Shown one piece after another: positions 49,026 to 56,780 of a stretch of 64,000 bases of DNA (its first letter is position 1; each line of letters opens with the position of its first letter). The stretch lies in contig NZ_CP102830.1 in NCBI RefSeq assembly GCF_024730785.1, positions 1,860,001 through 1,924,000 of the forward strand, written 5' to 3'. The notes below the pieces were generated by a model. The model ran no database searches. It was not told the DNA's origin and saw only the letters and a list, made by a program, of their open reading frames with translations. Source of the stretch: Pseudomonas sp. LS44. Its GTDB lineage: Bacteria > Pseudomonadota > Gammaproteobacteria > Pseudomonadales > Pseudomonadaceae. Both the position numbers and the translations under genes were made by a program.

Positions 49026-49487
49026 TACGCTGGTTTCCAGTGAACAAGAAGGGTATCCCTAGGTGTGTAGGGATAGAGCAGCTGATCAATGCCGGCGGAT
49101 CTGCACATGGCACCACCATCTCCATCTCGTCCTCCTGTTCGGCATCGAAAAACGCATCCGGTCATGCGATCGGGAACAGGCATGGCAGGGTGCTATTGTG
49201 GCAGAACGGCCGGGACCATTCCGGCGTTTATCTAGTTCGGGGCGGGCCAATTATTTAACGCCATCACTCCTCTTTCCCACAAAACATGCCCTCGATTTCT
49301 TTCGAATACGCTGCATCTATATCATCTGGGCCGATAAGCGCCTTCCAACATCCCAATTCGTGAATTGCGTGCAGGGATGATCTGCGCAAAGGGCAGGCCG
49401 CTTTTGGTGAACATGATTTTTCTCTCGCGGCAGCCTGTTCGACTATCCCCTAGAGGAGTGCTTCGGCTTCTGTGATATCTGTTTTTT
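49026..49487. other. 462-base interval without a convincing gene
   Basis: Short overlapping frames only. GC-rich on the left, becoming AT-rich on the right. Possibly decayed coding sequence between the defence cassette and the orphan gene at 49488. Confidence 0.35.
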
Positions 49488-50024
49488 TCATTGGCGGAGG
49501 CTGGGCTCTTTGTTGAAAATTGACTTGATTTGGCTTTCTCGTTGGAAAAGTTCAAAAAAATAATCTCTGGCAACGTCTTCCCTTATTAGGGCATCACCCA
49601 GCCAGTAATTGTTCCAAATTAGAGCTTCGTGAAAGTCGTCCACAATGACTATCTTTAGATCTGAAAATAGTTTGAAATTTTCCAGCACTCTATAAGCGTC
49701 GACGAGAGCAGGAATTCTGACGTCTGATCCGTATTCATTTTTGCCAATCCATATGCTGGAGTAAGATATGTCTCTGTCTGAGTGGGCGTGAAACTTGAAG
49801 TAACGATAATTGGCGTTCGGGTTTTTTAGAGTACATATTTTCTGAAGTAGATCCGCTTCAGTGTCAAGAAGATCTTGTTTTTCTAGTTTTAGCAGATGAT
49901 TTTCTAGCTCTTGAAAGTCTGGATATCCAAGTAGCGATGCTTTGGCGTCTAGTGTTGGTGCTGGCTCTAACTCTGGGGTTGTAAAATTTTGAATTGCTTT
50001 GAGTATTCGCTTGGCTTCGCTCAT
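49488..50024 (-). CDS. Unknown AT-rich orphan protein
   Basis: A 178-residue soluble acidic protein. N-terminal helical part (ASLLGYPDFQELENHLLKLE) and a C-terminal alpha/beta part with FSDLKIVIVDDFHEALIWNN. The DDFHE segment is notable but not a known active site. Codon use is clearly more AT-rich than in the methylase or Z1 genes. GGTGAG precedes the ATG. Not recognised; an immunity-like or regulatory protein is possible. Confidence 0.55.
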   Translation of the reverse strand: MSEAKRILKAIQNFTTPELEPAPTLDAKASLLGYPDFQELENHLLKLEKQDLLDTEADLLQKICTLKNPNANYRYFKFHAHSDRDISYSSIWIGKNEYGSDVRIPALVDAYRVLENFKLFSDLKIVIVDDFHEALIWNNYWLGDALIREDVARDYFFELFQRESQIKSIFNKEPSLRQ

Positions 50025-50477
50025 CTCACCATGCCCGTTATTGGTATGTGGTAATGGTGGCTTAGTTTTTTAGTGTGTCAACTGTGGGGGTTGAGTTTTT
50101 TTGATAACTAAGTCGTTAGTTAATTGATTTGATAAGTATTTAGTTAGTTATTTGATTGCTTGTATGATTGTATTTCTGTTGATTTTATTTGATTTCTGCG
50201 ATCTTTTCTGCGAATAAGAGGGTTGTATTTTTTTGGCTGTATGGCAGGTGGACCCGCTTCTCGCACGTGTCGCCGGTCGGCGGATGTTTCAGTTTCAAAT
50301 AGATAAATTGCCTATATTTTCCGATTTAAATGCCGTGCTGTGCTGCCCATGGCCAGCAATTTCTTGAGTGGTAGAGAGCACTTTCGCTACGGGGCTGCTT
50401 GTCGACGACGCTCCTAGCTCTGCAACTGTCACTTGCATCTGGCAGCGCATAAAAATGCTCCTTCTGTAACGTTGGCG
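50025..50477. other. AT-rich 453-base non-coding region with TTAGTTA repeats
   Basis: No gene. Its left half (50085-50230) is strongly T-rich with an inverted repeat TAACTAA/TTAGTTA (50105-50111 with 50116-50122), a further TTAGTTAGTTA at 50140-50150 and repeated TTTGAT. This could be a promoter region silenced by MvaT-like proteins or a former replication origin next to the truncated rep gene. Confidence 0.5.
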
Positions 50478-51143
50478 CTATGAATGAATCATGCTAAAAG
50501 GGTCGCTTGGGAGGCTCGAAGTCATCTGTTCTAATCGCTGCAAAACGTCAGAGTCGCTCCGGTTGTAGCGATTGTGTTGTGGGCGTTTGCGGCGGTTCGG
50601 GTTAAGTGTTTCTGCATAATGGCGTATGTCCGCTAAATGTTCAGGGCAGTCCAATTTAATAATTAATGGCTGTAATTTAGCGATTCCGCTCTTTAATTGT
50701 GTGAGAGCCGGAAGCTGGCGCAGCCAGCTAATAACTTCGGCGTATAGCTGCTCACCTGTTGGGCTTGAATGGCCGGCGGCGGATATGGTCTCATTCTTGA
50801 TGCTGTCAAATTCGGCATCCTGTGAATGACTCTCCGCTGCGCTTGTGTAAAGTTTCTGAGCGGCCACCGGAAGAGATCGCCAGCTAGGGAGAGTAAACAC
50901 TCCGAGAGCTCTTTTGGCGAATAGTTGATCTTCAAGGCTGTTTCTGCGTAGTCGTAAAGTTTCTTCTTCCTGTTTTTTGCTCATTGCTTGTTCTGAGCGA
51001 TGTTTTATTGTTTCCTCCAAGCCTTGGTTGCGGTGGTATAGGTCAATCAAAACCCTAGCTTTTGCGGAGGCTGACCGCCATCTGCTTGGTCGTCCGTAAC
51101 TCATGCGCTCAGTTGAAACACTCATCGGTTTTCTTATTTCCAT
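50478..51143 (-). CDS. Internally deleted paralogue of the island Rep-like protein
   Basis: A 221-residue protein. Residues 28-105 (VLIDLYHRNQGLEET ... LPSWRSLPVAAQKLYTSAAES) align with the N-terminal part of the 402-residue protein at 54478-55686 (ALIDLYLRHQQLSV ... LPRWRALPEQLKQIFKIAA). Residues 130-200 (GEQLYAEVISWLRQLP) align with its C-terminal part (GEHLYLEVMRWLRSLP). About 116 residues between, holding the HxH and YxxK motifs, are missing while the frame stays open. Either a decayed pseudogene still in frame or a domain-only form that could interfere with the intact protein. Confidence 0.65.
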   Translation of the reverse strand: MEIRKPMSVSTERMSYGRPSRWRSASAKARVLIDLYHRNQGLEETIKHRSEQAMSKKQEEETLRLRRNSLEDQLFAKRALGVFTLPSWRSLPVAAQKLYTSAAESHSQDAEFDSIKNETISAAGHSSPTGEQLYAEVISWLRQLPALTQLKSGIAKLQPLIIKLDCPEHLADIRHYAETLNPNRRKRPQHNRYNRSDSDVLQRLEQMTSSLPSDPFSMIHS

Positions 51144-51301
51144 AGTTTAATATTTATCTGTGTGATGAATGATTAGTAGCTTTAAGAAAGCTCCAATCTC
51201 GGTATTGATGGATTTGCTAATGCTCTTGCCTCTTTAAGTTCCTATTACTTAGCTTAGCGGAAGTCTATGCTGCTAGAGGGGAATCCGGTCATGGATTCGA
51301 C

Positions 51302-51488
51302 TTGAGAGAATCCGCAGGAAGAGTCTGGAATAACTAACTGCTGACTGAGCAGATGGGGCGAAGGGAAGGGTTGTCATTGCCAGATTCCTTAGCGCGTTGG
51401 GCGCATATTGAGGTGTTGGCACATTCAACCCTTACGAAAGCTGGGTGTCAGTCCAATTGGATTTCTTTAGTTTCCAATTGGATTTTGC
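51302..51488 (-). pseudogene. Fossil of alpA and the integrase-adjacent gene (second module copy)
   Basis: Read on the minus strand, 51488-51449 encodes KIQLETKEIQLD and a stop, matching KIRLDKSEIQLD and stop of the intact gene at 56034. The frame starting at 51377 gives MTTLPFAPSAQSAVSYSRLF, matching MTTLSNLPTHHSAVSYSRRF of the intact AlpA-type gene, then breaks down. DNA identity is plain (for example TAACTAACTGCTGA, GGGTTGTCAT, ATTCAACCCT in both). Order and strand are the same as in the intact module. Confidence 0.8.
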
Positions 51489-51652
51489 TACCGGGACGAG
51501 GAGCTTGAAGATGACGCCTGTATGCAGAGATACCGTGCTGGATGCCCAGCGGAAGCGCGATATCGAGGCGCCTAAGCGAGCTAGGTTAATTTTTCCATTT
51601 GTTGCGATGGTGCGAGGCGCAAGACGACCTTCGAAAGTATTGGCAGTGCTGT

Positions 51653-52057
51653 CTAGACACTTTGCATCTTTACGTTTTTATCCATTTCCGCAATTCGCGT
51701 GTCGGATACTTCAATGAAGCTCAATGTGTCATCCAGCGCAGCATTTGCACGGGCGGTCGACTGACTCAATTGTGTGAGCAAGTGGTCCAGCTGTGCTCGC
51801 TTCTCGCGATATCCACTTAGTGTCCTTTCTCCGCTGAGAATTTCACGTAGATCCTCGTTCAGGAGTTCTTCTGCTGCAGCAAGCGGAACGGCGGGGAGGG
51901 ACCTTTCCTCGGCCTCGTCGAGGGCGATCGCCCGACGAAGGAGCTCATCCACAGAGAGGTGGTGATTTCTGGCTTTTTGAGTGATCGTCACACGATCTGC
52001 GGGGGGGGGAGGGATTGAGTCAGAAACTTGAGCGTCACGAACCAGTCTCCCCAACAA
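51653..52057 (-). CDS. Hypothetical coiled-coil protein
   Basis: A 134-residue frame, Leu/Ala/Glu-rich with a predicted helical middle (VDELLRRAIALDEAEERSL) and a C-terminal coiled-coil-like stretch (REKRAQLDHLLTQLSQSTAR). The DELLRRA part resembles short antitoxin or MobC-like helices, but this is weak. A run of nine G near its N-terminal coding part (about 52001-52010) makes frameshifts likely. Not recognised. Confidence 0.4.
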   Translation of the reverse strand: MLGRLVRDAQVSDSIPPPPADRVTITQKARNHHLSVDELLRRAIALDEAEERSLPAVPLAAAEELLNEDLREILSGERTLSGYREKRAQLDHLLTQLSQSTARANAALDDTLSFIEVSDTRIAEMDKNVKMQSV

Positions 52058-52184
52058 TAGCGGCCCTGATGAGTGTAGAACAGAGATGACTGGGGCGCAG
52101 CTTGCTCGCGCTATACAAGCTTGGAGGTCGTGGTTTAAGTGCTACGTGACAACGTGTTTGTCACCGAGCCAAGTCTCGTTTTTC

Positions 52185-52421
52185 TCATTTACGGGCCCAG
52201 TCTGCGCTCCGCCACTGGGCCCCCAGCCAGTGCTTGCCATCTTTATCCATACTCCAAGGATTGGAGAACTCTCGCGGATGGTGTGCTTCTGAGTTTGGGG
52301 CTGTGGCTAGGCGCTGGTTTTCGGCGCGGCGGAGCGCGCGGTGCCAGAGGGCTTTGTCCTCGGCCTCGCTGGTCGCTGTGGTATAGCCGACAATAGGGTT
52401 TTTTCTTCTGCTCCTACTCAT
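52185..52421 (-). CDS. Small basic protein of the MSRSRRK family
   Basis: A 78-residue protein starting MSRSRRKNPIVGYTTATSE, then EDKALWHRALRRAENQRL and a C-terminal WSMDKDGKHWLG. I recall similar small proteins, often in mobile elements, beginning MSRxRRKTPI; no function is known to me. The frame is open 114 bases further upstream, but the family starts here. Confidence 0.55.
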   Translation of the reverse strand: MSRSRRKNPIVGYTTATSEAEDKALWHRALRRAENQRLATAPNSEAHHPREFSNPWSMDKDGKHWLGAQWRSADWARK

Positions 52422-52636
52422 TACTCCGCTCTCAGGGGGGGCGTTATCGCTGTTCAGCGCGCAGCCGATCAGTTTATCGGGGGGGTAGCTCGGTCGAAAA
52501 GTGATTTTTTGCGAGATGTTGCGCAGTTCAAGCATGGAAGATCAGTTTCTGGTGGGCTTTGCATTCCAGTTCCACCTGGCCGGGCTCGCGCATGGGAGAA
52601 TCCGCTCCTACTTCAAAACGGTGGAAAACAAGCGTT

Positions 52637-54106
52637 ATGCATCGCGACGATATTGCCCGGCTCAATGCAAAGCGCATCTGCCATGAGTGCATTGGTGAGG
52701 AATACCTGTCCAATGAAGTGTCCGTCACTGGAGAAGCTGCAAAATGTAGTTACTGCGACCAGACAATGGTCGCATGGTCACTCGGGCAGCTGGCGAAGCG
52801 AGTTGAGATAGCCTTCGACCACCATTTCACTCGAACGTCGGTCGAGCCGGACTACTTGCAGCGGCACATGATGGCCGATCGAGAGTCTAGCTATGAATGG
52901 TTTCGCGAAGGGGATACTACCGTCGAAGCCTTTGAAGGGGCTGCGGAAGTCGCCTCAGAGGTGGCGAAGGATGTGCAGGTAATCCTTGAAGACAAGCATG
53001 CTTGTTACGATCCGTCAGAATGGGATGGCGAGACCGAATTTTCAGCCGAGTGCCACTACGAAGAGAAGGGAGCCACCGACGAAGCGTGGCAAGAAGACTG
53101 GCGCAATTTCGAGCAATGCATCCAGAAAGAGGCTCGATTCTTCAGCCGAAGTGCCGCCGTCCACCTGGCCGAGGTGTTTGGCCACATCGACTCGCTCAAA
53201 ACGAGTAATAATCAGCCGCTGGTAGTTGACGCCGGACCGTATTTTGACCTGAATTGTCTCTATCGTGCTCGTGTCTTCCAGTCAGAGGATCCGCTCCTGA
53301 AGGCCCTCTGCCGGCCAGACCAGGAACTCGGCCCTCCGCCAGCGCGCCTCGCCACCGCCGGCCGAATGAATGCCCAAGGCATTTCGGTTTTCTATGGTGC
53401 GACAAGCATGCAGTCTGCAATCGCAGAAGTTCGTCCTCCCGTGGGAAGTCGAGTGGTTGTCGCCAGGTTCAACATCCAGCGGCCACTGCGCCTCCTCGAC
53501 CTCACTGCGCTGGAATATGCGCATGACACCGGTAGCATCTTTGATCTCACCCTAAAAGACCGACTCGAGCGGGTCGCGTTTCTGCGATCGGTTGGAAAAC
53601 GGATGACCCGTGCAGTCATGCCAGACGATCAAGCCCTGGACTATCTTGCTACTCAGGCGATTGCCGACTTCCTGGCAACAGAAAACGAGCCGGCGCTCGA
53701 TGGAATAATTTTTCAGTCAGCACAGGCAAAAGAGGGGCGTAATGTCGTGCTGTTCCACAAGGCTTCTAAAGTTGAGGCCATGTCGATCCCCCAAAATACC
53801 GAGATATCTGCGAGCGCTGGACACCATAGTGATGAGGGGTATGAGGTCGATTACTCGGTCTGGGAGACGGTAACAAAGGCGATCAAGGATGATGCTCTTG
53901 GGCACAGGCAGCATCTGGATCCGGATAATCTGTTGTGGTTTGATCCCGCCGACGTTCGAAGCCTTGAGCCTCGCGAAGCTACCCTTAGCGTCGATCTAGG
54001 CTCGGTGGAAGTCCATTCCGTGGATTGGGTCCAAGTTCATTGCACTGCCTTCTCGGTTTCTCGCCATCGATATGAACAGTCAACAAGCAAGGTCAATGAC
54101 TTTTAG
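52637..54106 (+). CDS. RES-domain protein with zinc-ribbon N-terminus (putative NAD+-degrading toxin)
   Basis: A 489-residue protein. N-terminus: a zinc ribbon (Cys15/Cys18 and Cys37/Cys40), then a helical region (about 45-190) like the HEPN/RES N-terminal domains. RES domain about 205-410: LYRARVF (Arg210), TAGRMNAQGISVFYGATS (Tyr253) and AIAEVRPPVGSRVVVARF (Glu264). RES toxins break NAD+ by phosphorolysis. No Xre/DUF2384 antitoxin lies beside it, unlike classic RES-Xre pairs; the N-terminal domain may keep it inactive until triggered. ATG at 52637 starts just before the zinc ribbon; the longer frame has no signal. Confidence 0.8.
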   Translation: MHRDDIARLNAKRICHECIGEEYLSNEVSVTGEAAKCSYCDQTMVAWSLGQLAKRVEIAFDHHFTRTSVEPDYLQRHMMADRESSYEWFREGDTTVEAFEGAAEVASEVAKDVQVILEDKHACYDPSEWDGETEFSAECHYEEKGATDEAWQEDWRNFEQCIQKEARFFSRSAAVHLAEVFGHIDSLKTSNNQPLVVDAGPYFDLNCLYRARVFQSEDPLLKALCRPDQELGPPPARLATAGRMNAQGISVFYGATSMQSAIAEVRPPVGSRVVVARFNIQRPLRLLDLTALEYAHDTGSIFDLTLKDRLERVAFLRSVGKRMTRAVMPDDQALDYLATQAIADFLATENEPALDGIIFQSAQAKEGRNVVLFHKASKVEAMSIPQNTEISASAGHHSDEGYEVDYSVWETVTKAIKDDALGHRQHLDPDNLLWFDPADVRSLEPREATLSVDLGSVEVHSVDWVQVHCTAFSVSRHRYEQSTSKVNDF

Positions 54107-54477
54107 AGGTTGACCGCGCTGGTGGCGCCGTGGCGGAACGTCAATCTGTTTGGACTGCTGCTGTGTAAGGATATTATTGCCGCCCCCGCAGGCTTTTAAA
54201 ATCCAATGGTTTCCTCACCGGATCCTTACACGAAAACCTCACTGTATTTGTGAACATCAACGGAACAAAAATTGACTTCTTCACTTCGTGGCTGTGTAAG
54301 GAGTCATCCGGTAGCTGGTAGCCACGTTAAATCGAATAGGGTCCAGCTATCCCGGTATTCCTAAGACTTCGACGATCGACACTCCGGGGCTGACAACTCG
54401 TTTGCTTGTAATGCCCCGGATGTTCAGTTCGTGTATGCCCGCTTACTGCACTCTGTTCTTAGTCGGGCACCTGTAGT
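54107..54477. other. 371-base convergent gap with long inverted and direct repeats
   Basis: Between the ends of the RES gene and the rep-like gene. GTGTAAGGAT (54163-54172) is inverted at 54222-54231, and GCTGTGTAAGGA occurs directly at 54160-54171 and 54291-54302. Repeats beside a Rep-like gene suggest an origin or nick region of the excised form; a terminator role is also possible. Confidence 0.5.
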
Positions 54478-55686
54478 TCAAGATTCGGGGTCTGGATGGT
54501 TCCCAAACAGGGTTTCGTCATCATCCTCAGTGATTGCCCACTCGCCGAAGCCCGGGTGCGTCCTGTAACGCTCAGCAAGGGCTATATGGCGTTCTGCAGT
54601 AGTGTGGGTGTGGTCTGGGCTGATCGTTGATTCTGCGTGCTGTGCAGGCGCTGTAGAGCTGCTTGTAACTTCACAAGACGCCGGCCGGAGCTGTTGGACA
54701 AGCTCTCTGCGAAACCACTCTGGCTCGCTTGCAGCAAGCTGCTTGTATTGAGCCCCTTGTTGGCGTCGCCGAAGTCTCCTTTCTTTCCTCTGCGCGGAAT
54801 GCTGTGCGATTAGCTGGAGTAGCTCTGGGCACGCCTCTGCCTTGATCAGAGGTCCAAGCAGTCCACTGAGATCAGCCTTCAGCTGGTTCGATGTTGGAAG
54901 GCTTCGTAGCCAGCGCATGACCTCTAGGTATAGATGCTCTCCGGCTCGGCTGGCTGCTTTGCTGGAGAAGACTGCACGGCTACCAAGATGATTTTCACGA
55001 GGAAGCGTTTTGCAGCAGTAGCCACCCCAGCCCCCGGGTTTGGTGATCGGTCTTATGTCCACGGCTTGGTTATTGAAAATCTCCACGTAGTCCGATGCGA
55101 ACGCTTTTACCAACGCGGAATGAAGCTTTGGTCGGTGGTGGGCTGGACATTGGAACACCGCGTGGAAGTGGAGCTCAGGATTACAACTTTGCCGGTCCAT
55201 TGCCTCTTCGAGAACCAGAGCAAAGCTAGTGGCCAGGTCAGCCGACCGCAATGTGTCCCGGAGCTTTCTACCTATGTAAACAGACACTCCTCTGGAGGCG
55301 ACCAGCGCACTTGCTGCAGTTTCTGAGCCGACGTTGCAGGTCACAGCAATGGAGTCCCGATTTGAGCCGACCGCAGCAATCTTGAAGATCTGTTTCAGCT
55401 GCTCCGGGAGTGCTCGCCATCTTGGAAGGTTTAGGGCTGCGATGTGTTTGTGTGCTGTGATCTGGTTGTGGAGGCTTTCTATCTGTAGTTGTTGTAGCTC
55501 CTCCTCACTGTCTTTTCCTGAGAGTGAATGAGTTAAGTAGTTATCTATAACTACGCTGAGCTGCTGATGACGCAGGTATAGGTCGATCAGGGCCCCGATG
55601 TTTGCTGGCGTTGCACGGTATTTACGGTTTCTTCTTGCGAGCCGCTGGCCGTGTGATGTGTGCATGGTAGGGATAGGCATGGTCAT
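54478..55686 (-). CDS. HUH-type Rep-like protein of the island
   Basis: A 402-residue protein. The centre carries the HUH-like motif ELHFHAVFQC (His173, His175) and, about 50 residues on, GGYCCKTLP (Tyr223, Lys226), fitting motifs 2 and 3 of rolling-circle Rep proteins. Flanking N- and C-terminal helical domains are shared with the truncated paralogue at 50478. The C-terminal region is basic (RKERRLRRRQQ) then acidic. It starts overlapping the alpA stop by 4 bases, so expression follows the excision regulator. Likely replicates the excised circle; relaxase-like activity cannot be excluded. Confidence 0.6.
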   Translation of the reverse strand: MTMPIPTMHTSHGQRLARRNRKYRATPANIGALIDLYLRHQQLSVVIDNYLTHSLSGKDSEEELQQLQIESLHNQITAHKHIAALNLPRWRALPEQLKQIFKIAAVGSNRDSIAVTCNVGSETAASALVASRGVSVYIGRKLRDTLRSADLATSFALVLEEAMDRQSCNPELHFHAVFQCPAHHRPKLHSALVKAFASDYVEIFNNQAVDIRPITKPGGWGGYCCKTLPRENHLGSRAVFSSKAASRAGEHLYLEVMRWLRSLPTSNQLKADLSGLLGPLIKAEACPELLQLIAQHSAQRKERRLRRRQQGAQYKQLAASEPEWFRRELVQQLRPASCEVTSSSTAPAQHAESTISPDHTHTTAERHIALAERYRTHPGFGEWAITEDDDETLFGNHPDPES

Positions 55687-55961
55687 TTCTGGAGCGACGA
55701 GGTAGTGGGGCTGTGGATTGCATTATTGGCCGCTCGTGTTGGCGCAAGCCGTTCCATCTGCCACTGCTCGATAGCAACGGAGTCCCAAGCGACCGCCCGA
55801 AGCCCGAGCTTTAGAGCTTGCGGAAATGCACCCGTTTTCATGAGGTTGTAGATGTGGGATCGCTTGAAGCCGGTGACCAGCTCGACCTCAGGGAGCCGCA
55901 GGAAGCGGCGCGAGTAACTAACTGCTGAGTGATGTGTGGGAAGGTTGGAAAGGGTTGTCAT
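55683..55961 (-). CDS. AlpA-family regulator / excisionase
   Basis: A 92-residue MerR-like DNA-binding protein: RFLRLPEVELVTGFKRSHIY then NLMKTGAFPQALKLGLRA and VAWDSVAIEQWQMERLAP, the standard AlpA layout. AlpA proteins activate integrase genes or act as excisionases. Start ATG 55961 (MTTLSN); a longer frame exists. Overlaps the rep-like gene by 4 bases. Confidence 0.85.
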   Translation of the reverse strand: MTTLSNLPTHHSAVSYSRRFLRLPEVELVTGFKRSHIYNLMKTGAFPQALKLGLRAVAWDSVAIEQWQMERLAPTRAANNAIHSPTTSSLQK

Positions 55962-56033
55962 GGACAGGAACCTTAGCGCTCGATGGCGCATGAATGATGT
56001 CCTGGCGAATTCAACCCTCTGATCGGCGGGAGG

Positions 56034-56780
56034 TCAGTCCAACTGGATTTCGGATTTATCCAGTCGGATTTTTGAGGATCCTGGTGGCGGTGTTTTTGCC
56101 GATTTCCTTACCTTGTTCGCTGTGCCAAACAAGGCTCGCAGCGTTGTCTCTCCCAACCCATGCACATGGCCGAACCGGGTGTTCAAATCCTTGATGATTC
56201 GGTCTTGGTTGTATGCCGGTCTGGCCTGGTCCTTCAGCATCTCCACTAGGGCGGAGATAATGACCAGGTGATTCATGTGCATGTCGCTCGATCCAGCTAC
56301 CGATCCGCCTTTCAACTGATCGAGCTCGGCTCGCTTGAACAGGACTCGAAGTTCCTGTCTGTCTGTGGTCATTGTCCATGCAACGTCACGGAGGCGAGAG
56401 TCTTCGGGGTCGGGAGAAGGCAGAACATCTCCTTGCAGCAGCAGCGAGATCGACCTTTTTCCATGAACAAGGTCGTCTGGGTTGAGCACGGCATAGTGGC
56501 CGCTGCCGTAAACAACATGTTCTGGATCATCTGCCATCACGCCTTTGTCGCCTTTGAGGCGGACGTAGGCGAGGAAGCGCCCTTCGACGCAAAGACTCAT
56601 CATGTCTTCCCGGGTTAGGTCCTTGTTGGCCACCTGGAGCCATTTAAGGGCTTGCGTGGGAGATAGCCATTCGAGGTTAGTTAGATTGATTGCCATGTAG
56701 TGATCCGGATGGGGTTGTTTTACTGAGTTCGGGGTAGCAGCAGGTGCGGTGTTGTCATGCGTGCTTGAGCGTGACGACAT
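56034..56780 (-). CDS. Unknown protein coupled to the integrase
   Basis: A 248-residue soluble protein. Middle part LTNLEWLSPTQALKWLQVAN and EGRFLAYVRLKGDKG; C-terminal part AYNQDRIIKDLNTRFGHVHG then LGETTLRALFGTANKVRKS, which looks like a small helical DNA-binding domain. ATG 56780 lies 26 bases inside the integrase gene; the longer frame overlaps by 101 bases and is less likely. Similar genes follow integrases in Pseudomonas islands, but I know no function. A copy of its C-terminal end survives at 51449-51488. Confidence 0.65.
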   Translation of the reverse strand: MSSRSSTHDNTAPAATPNSVKQPHPDHYMAINLTNLEWLSPTQALKWLQVANKDLTREDMMSLCVEGRFLAYVRLKGDKGVMADDPEHVVYGSGHYAVLNPDDLVHGKRSISLLLQGDVLPSPDPEDSRLRDVAWTMTTDRQELRVLFKRAELDQLKGGSVAGSSDMHMNHLVIISALVEMLKDQARPAYNQDRIIKDLNTRFGHVHGLGETTLRALFGTANKVRKSAKTPPPGSSKIRLDKSEIQLD

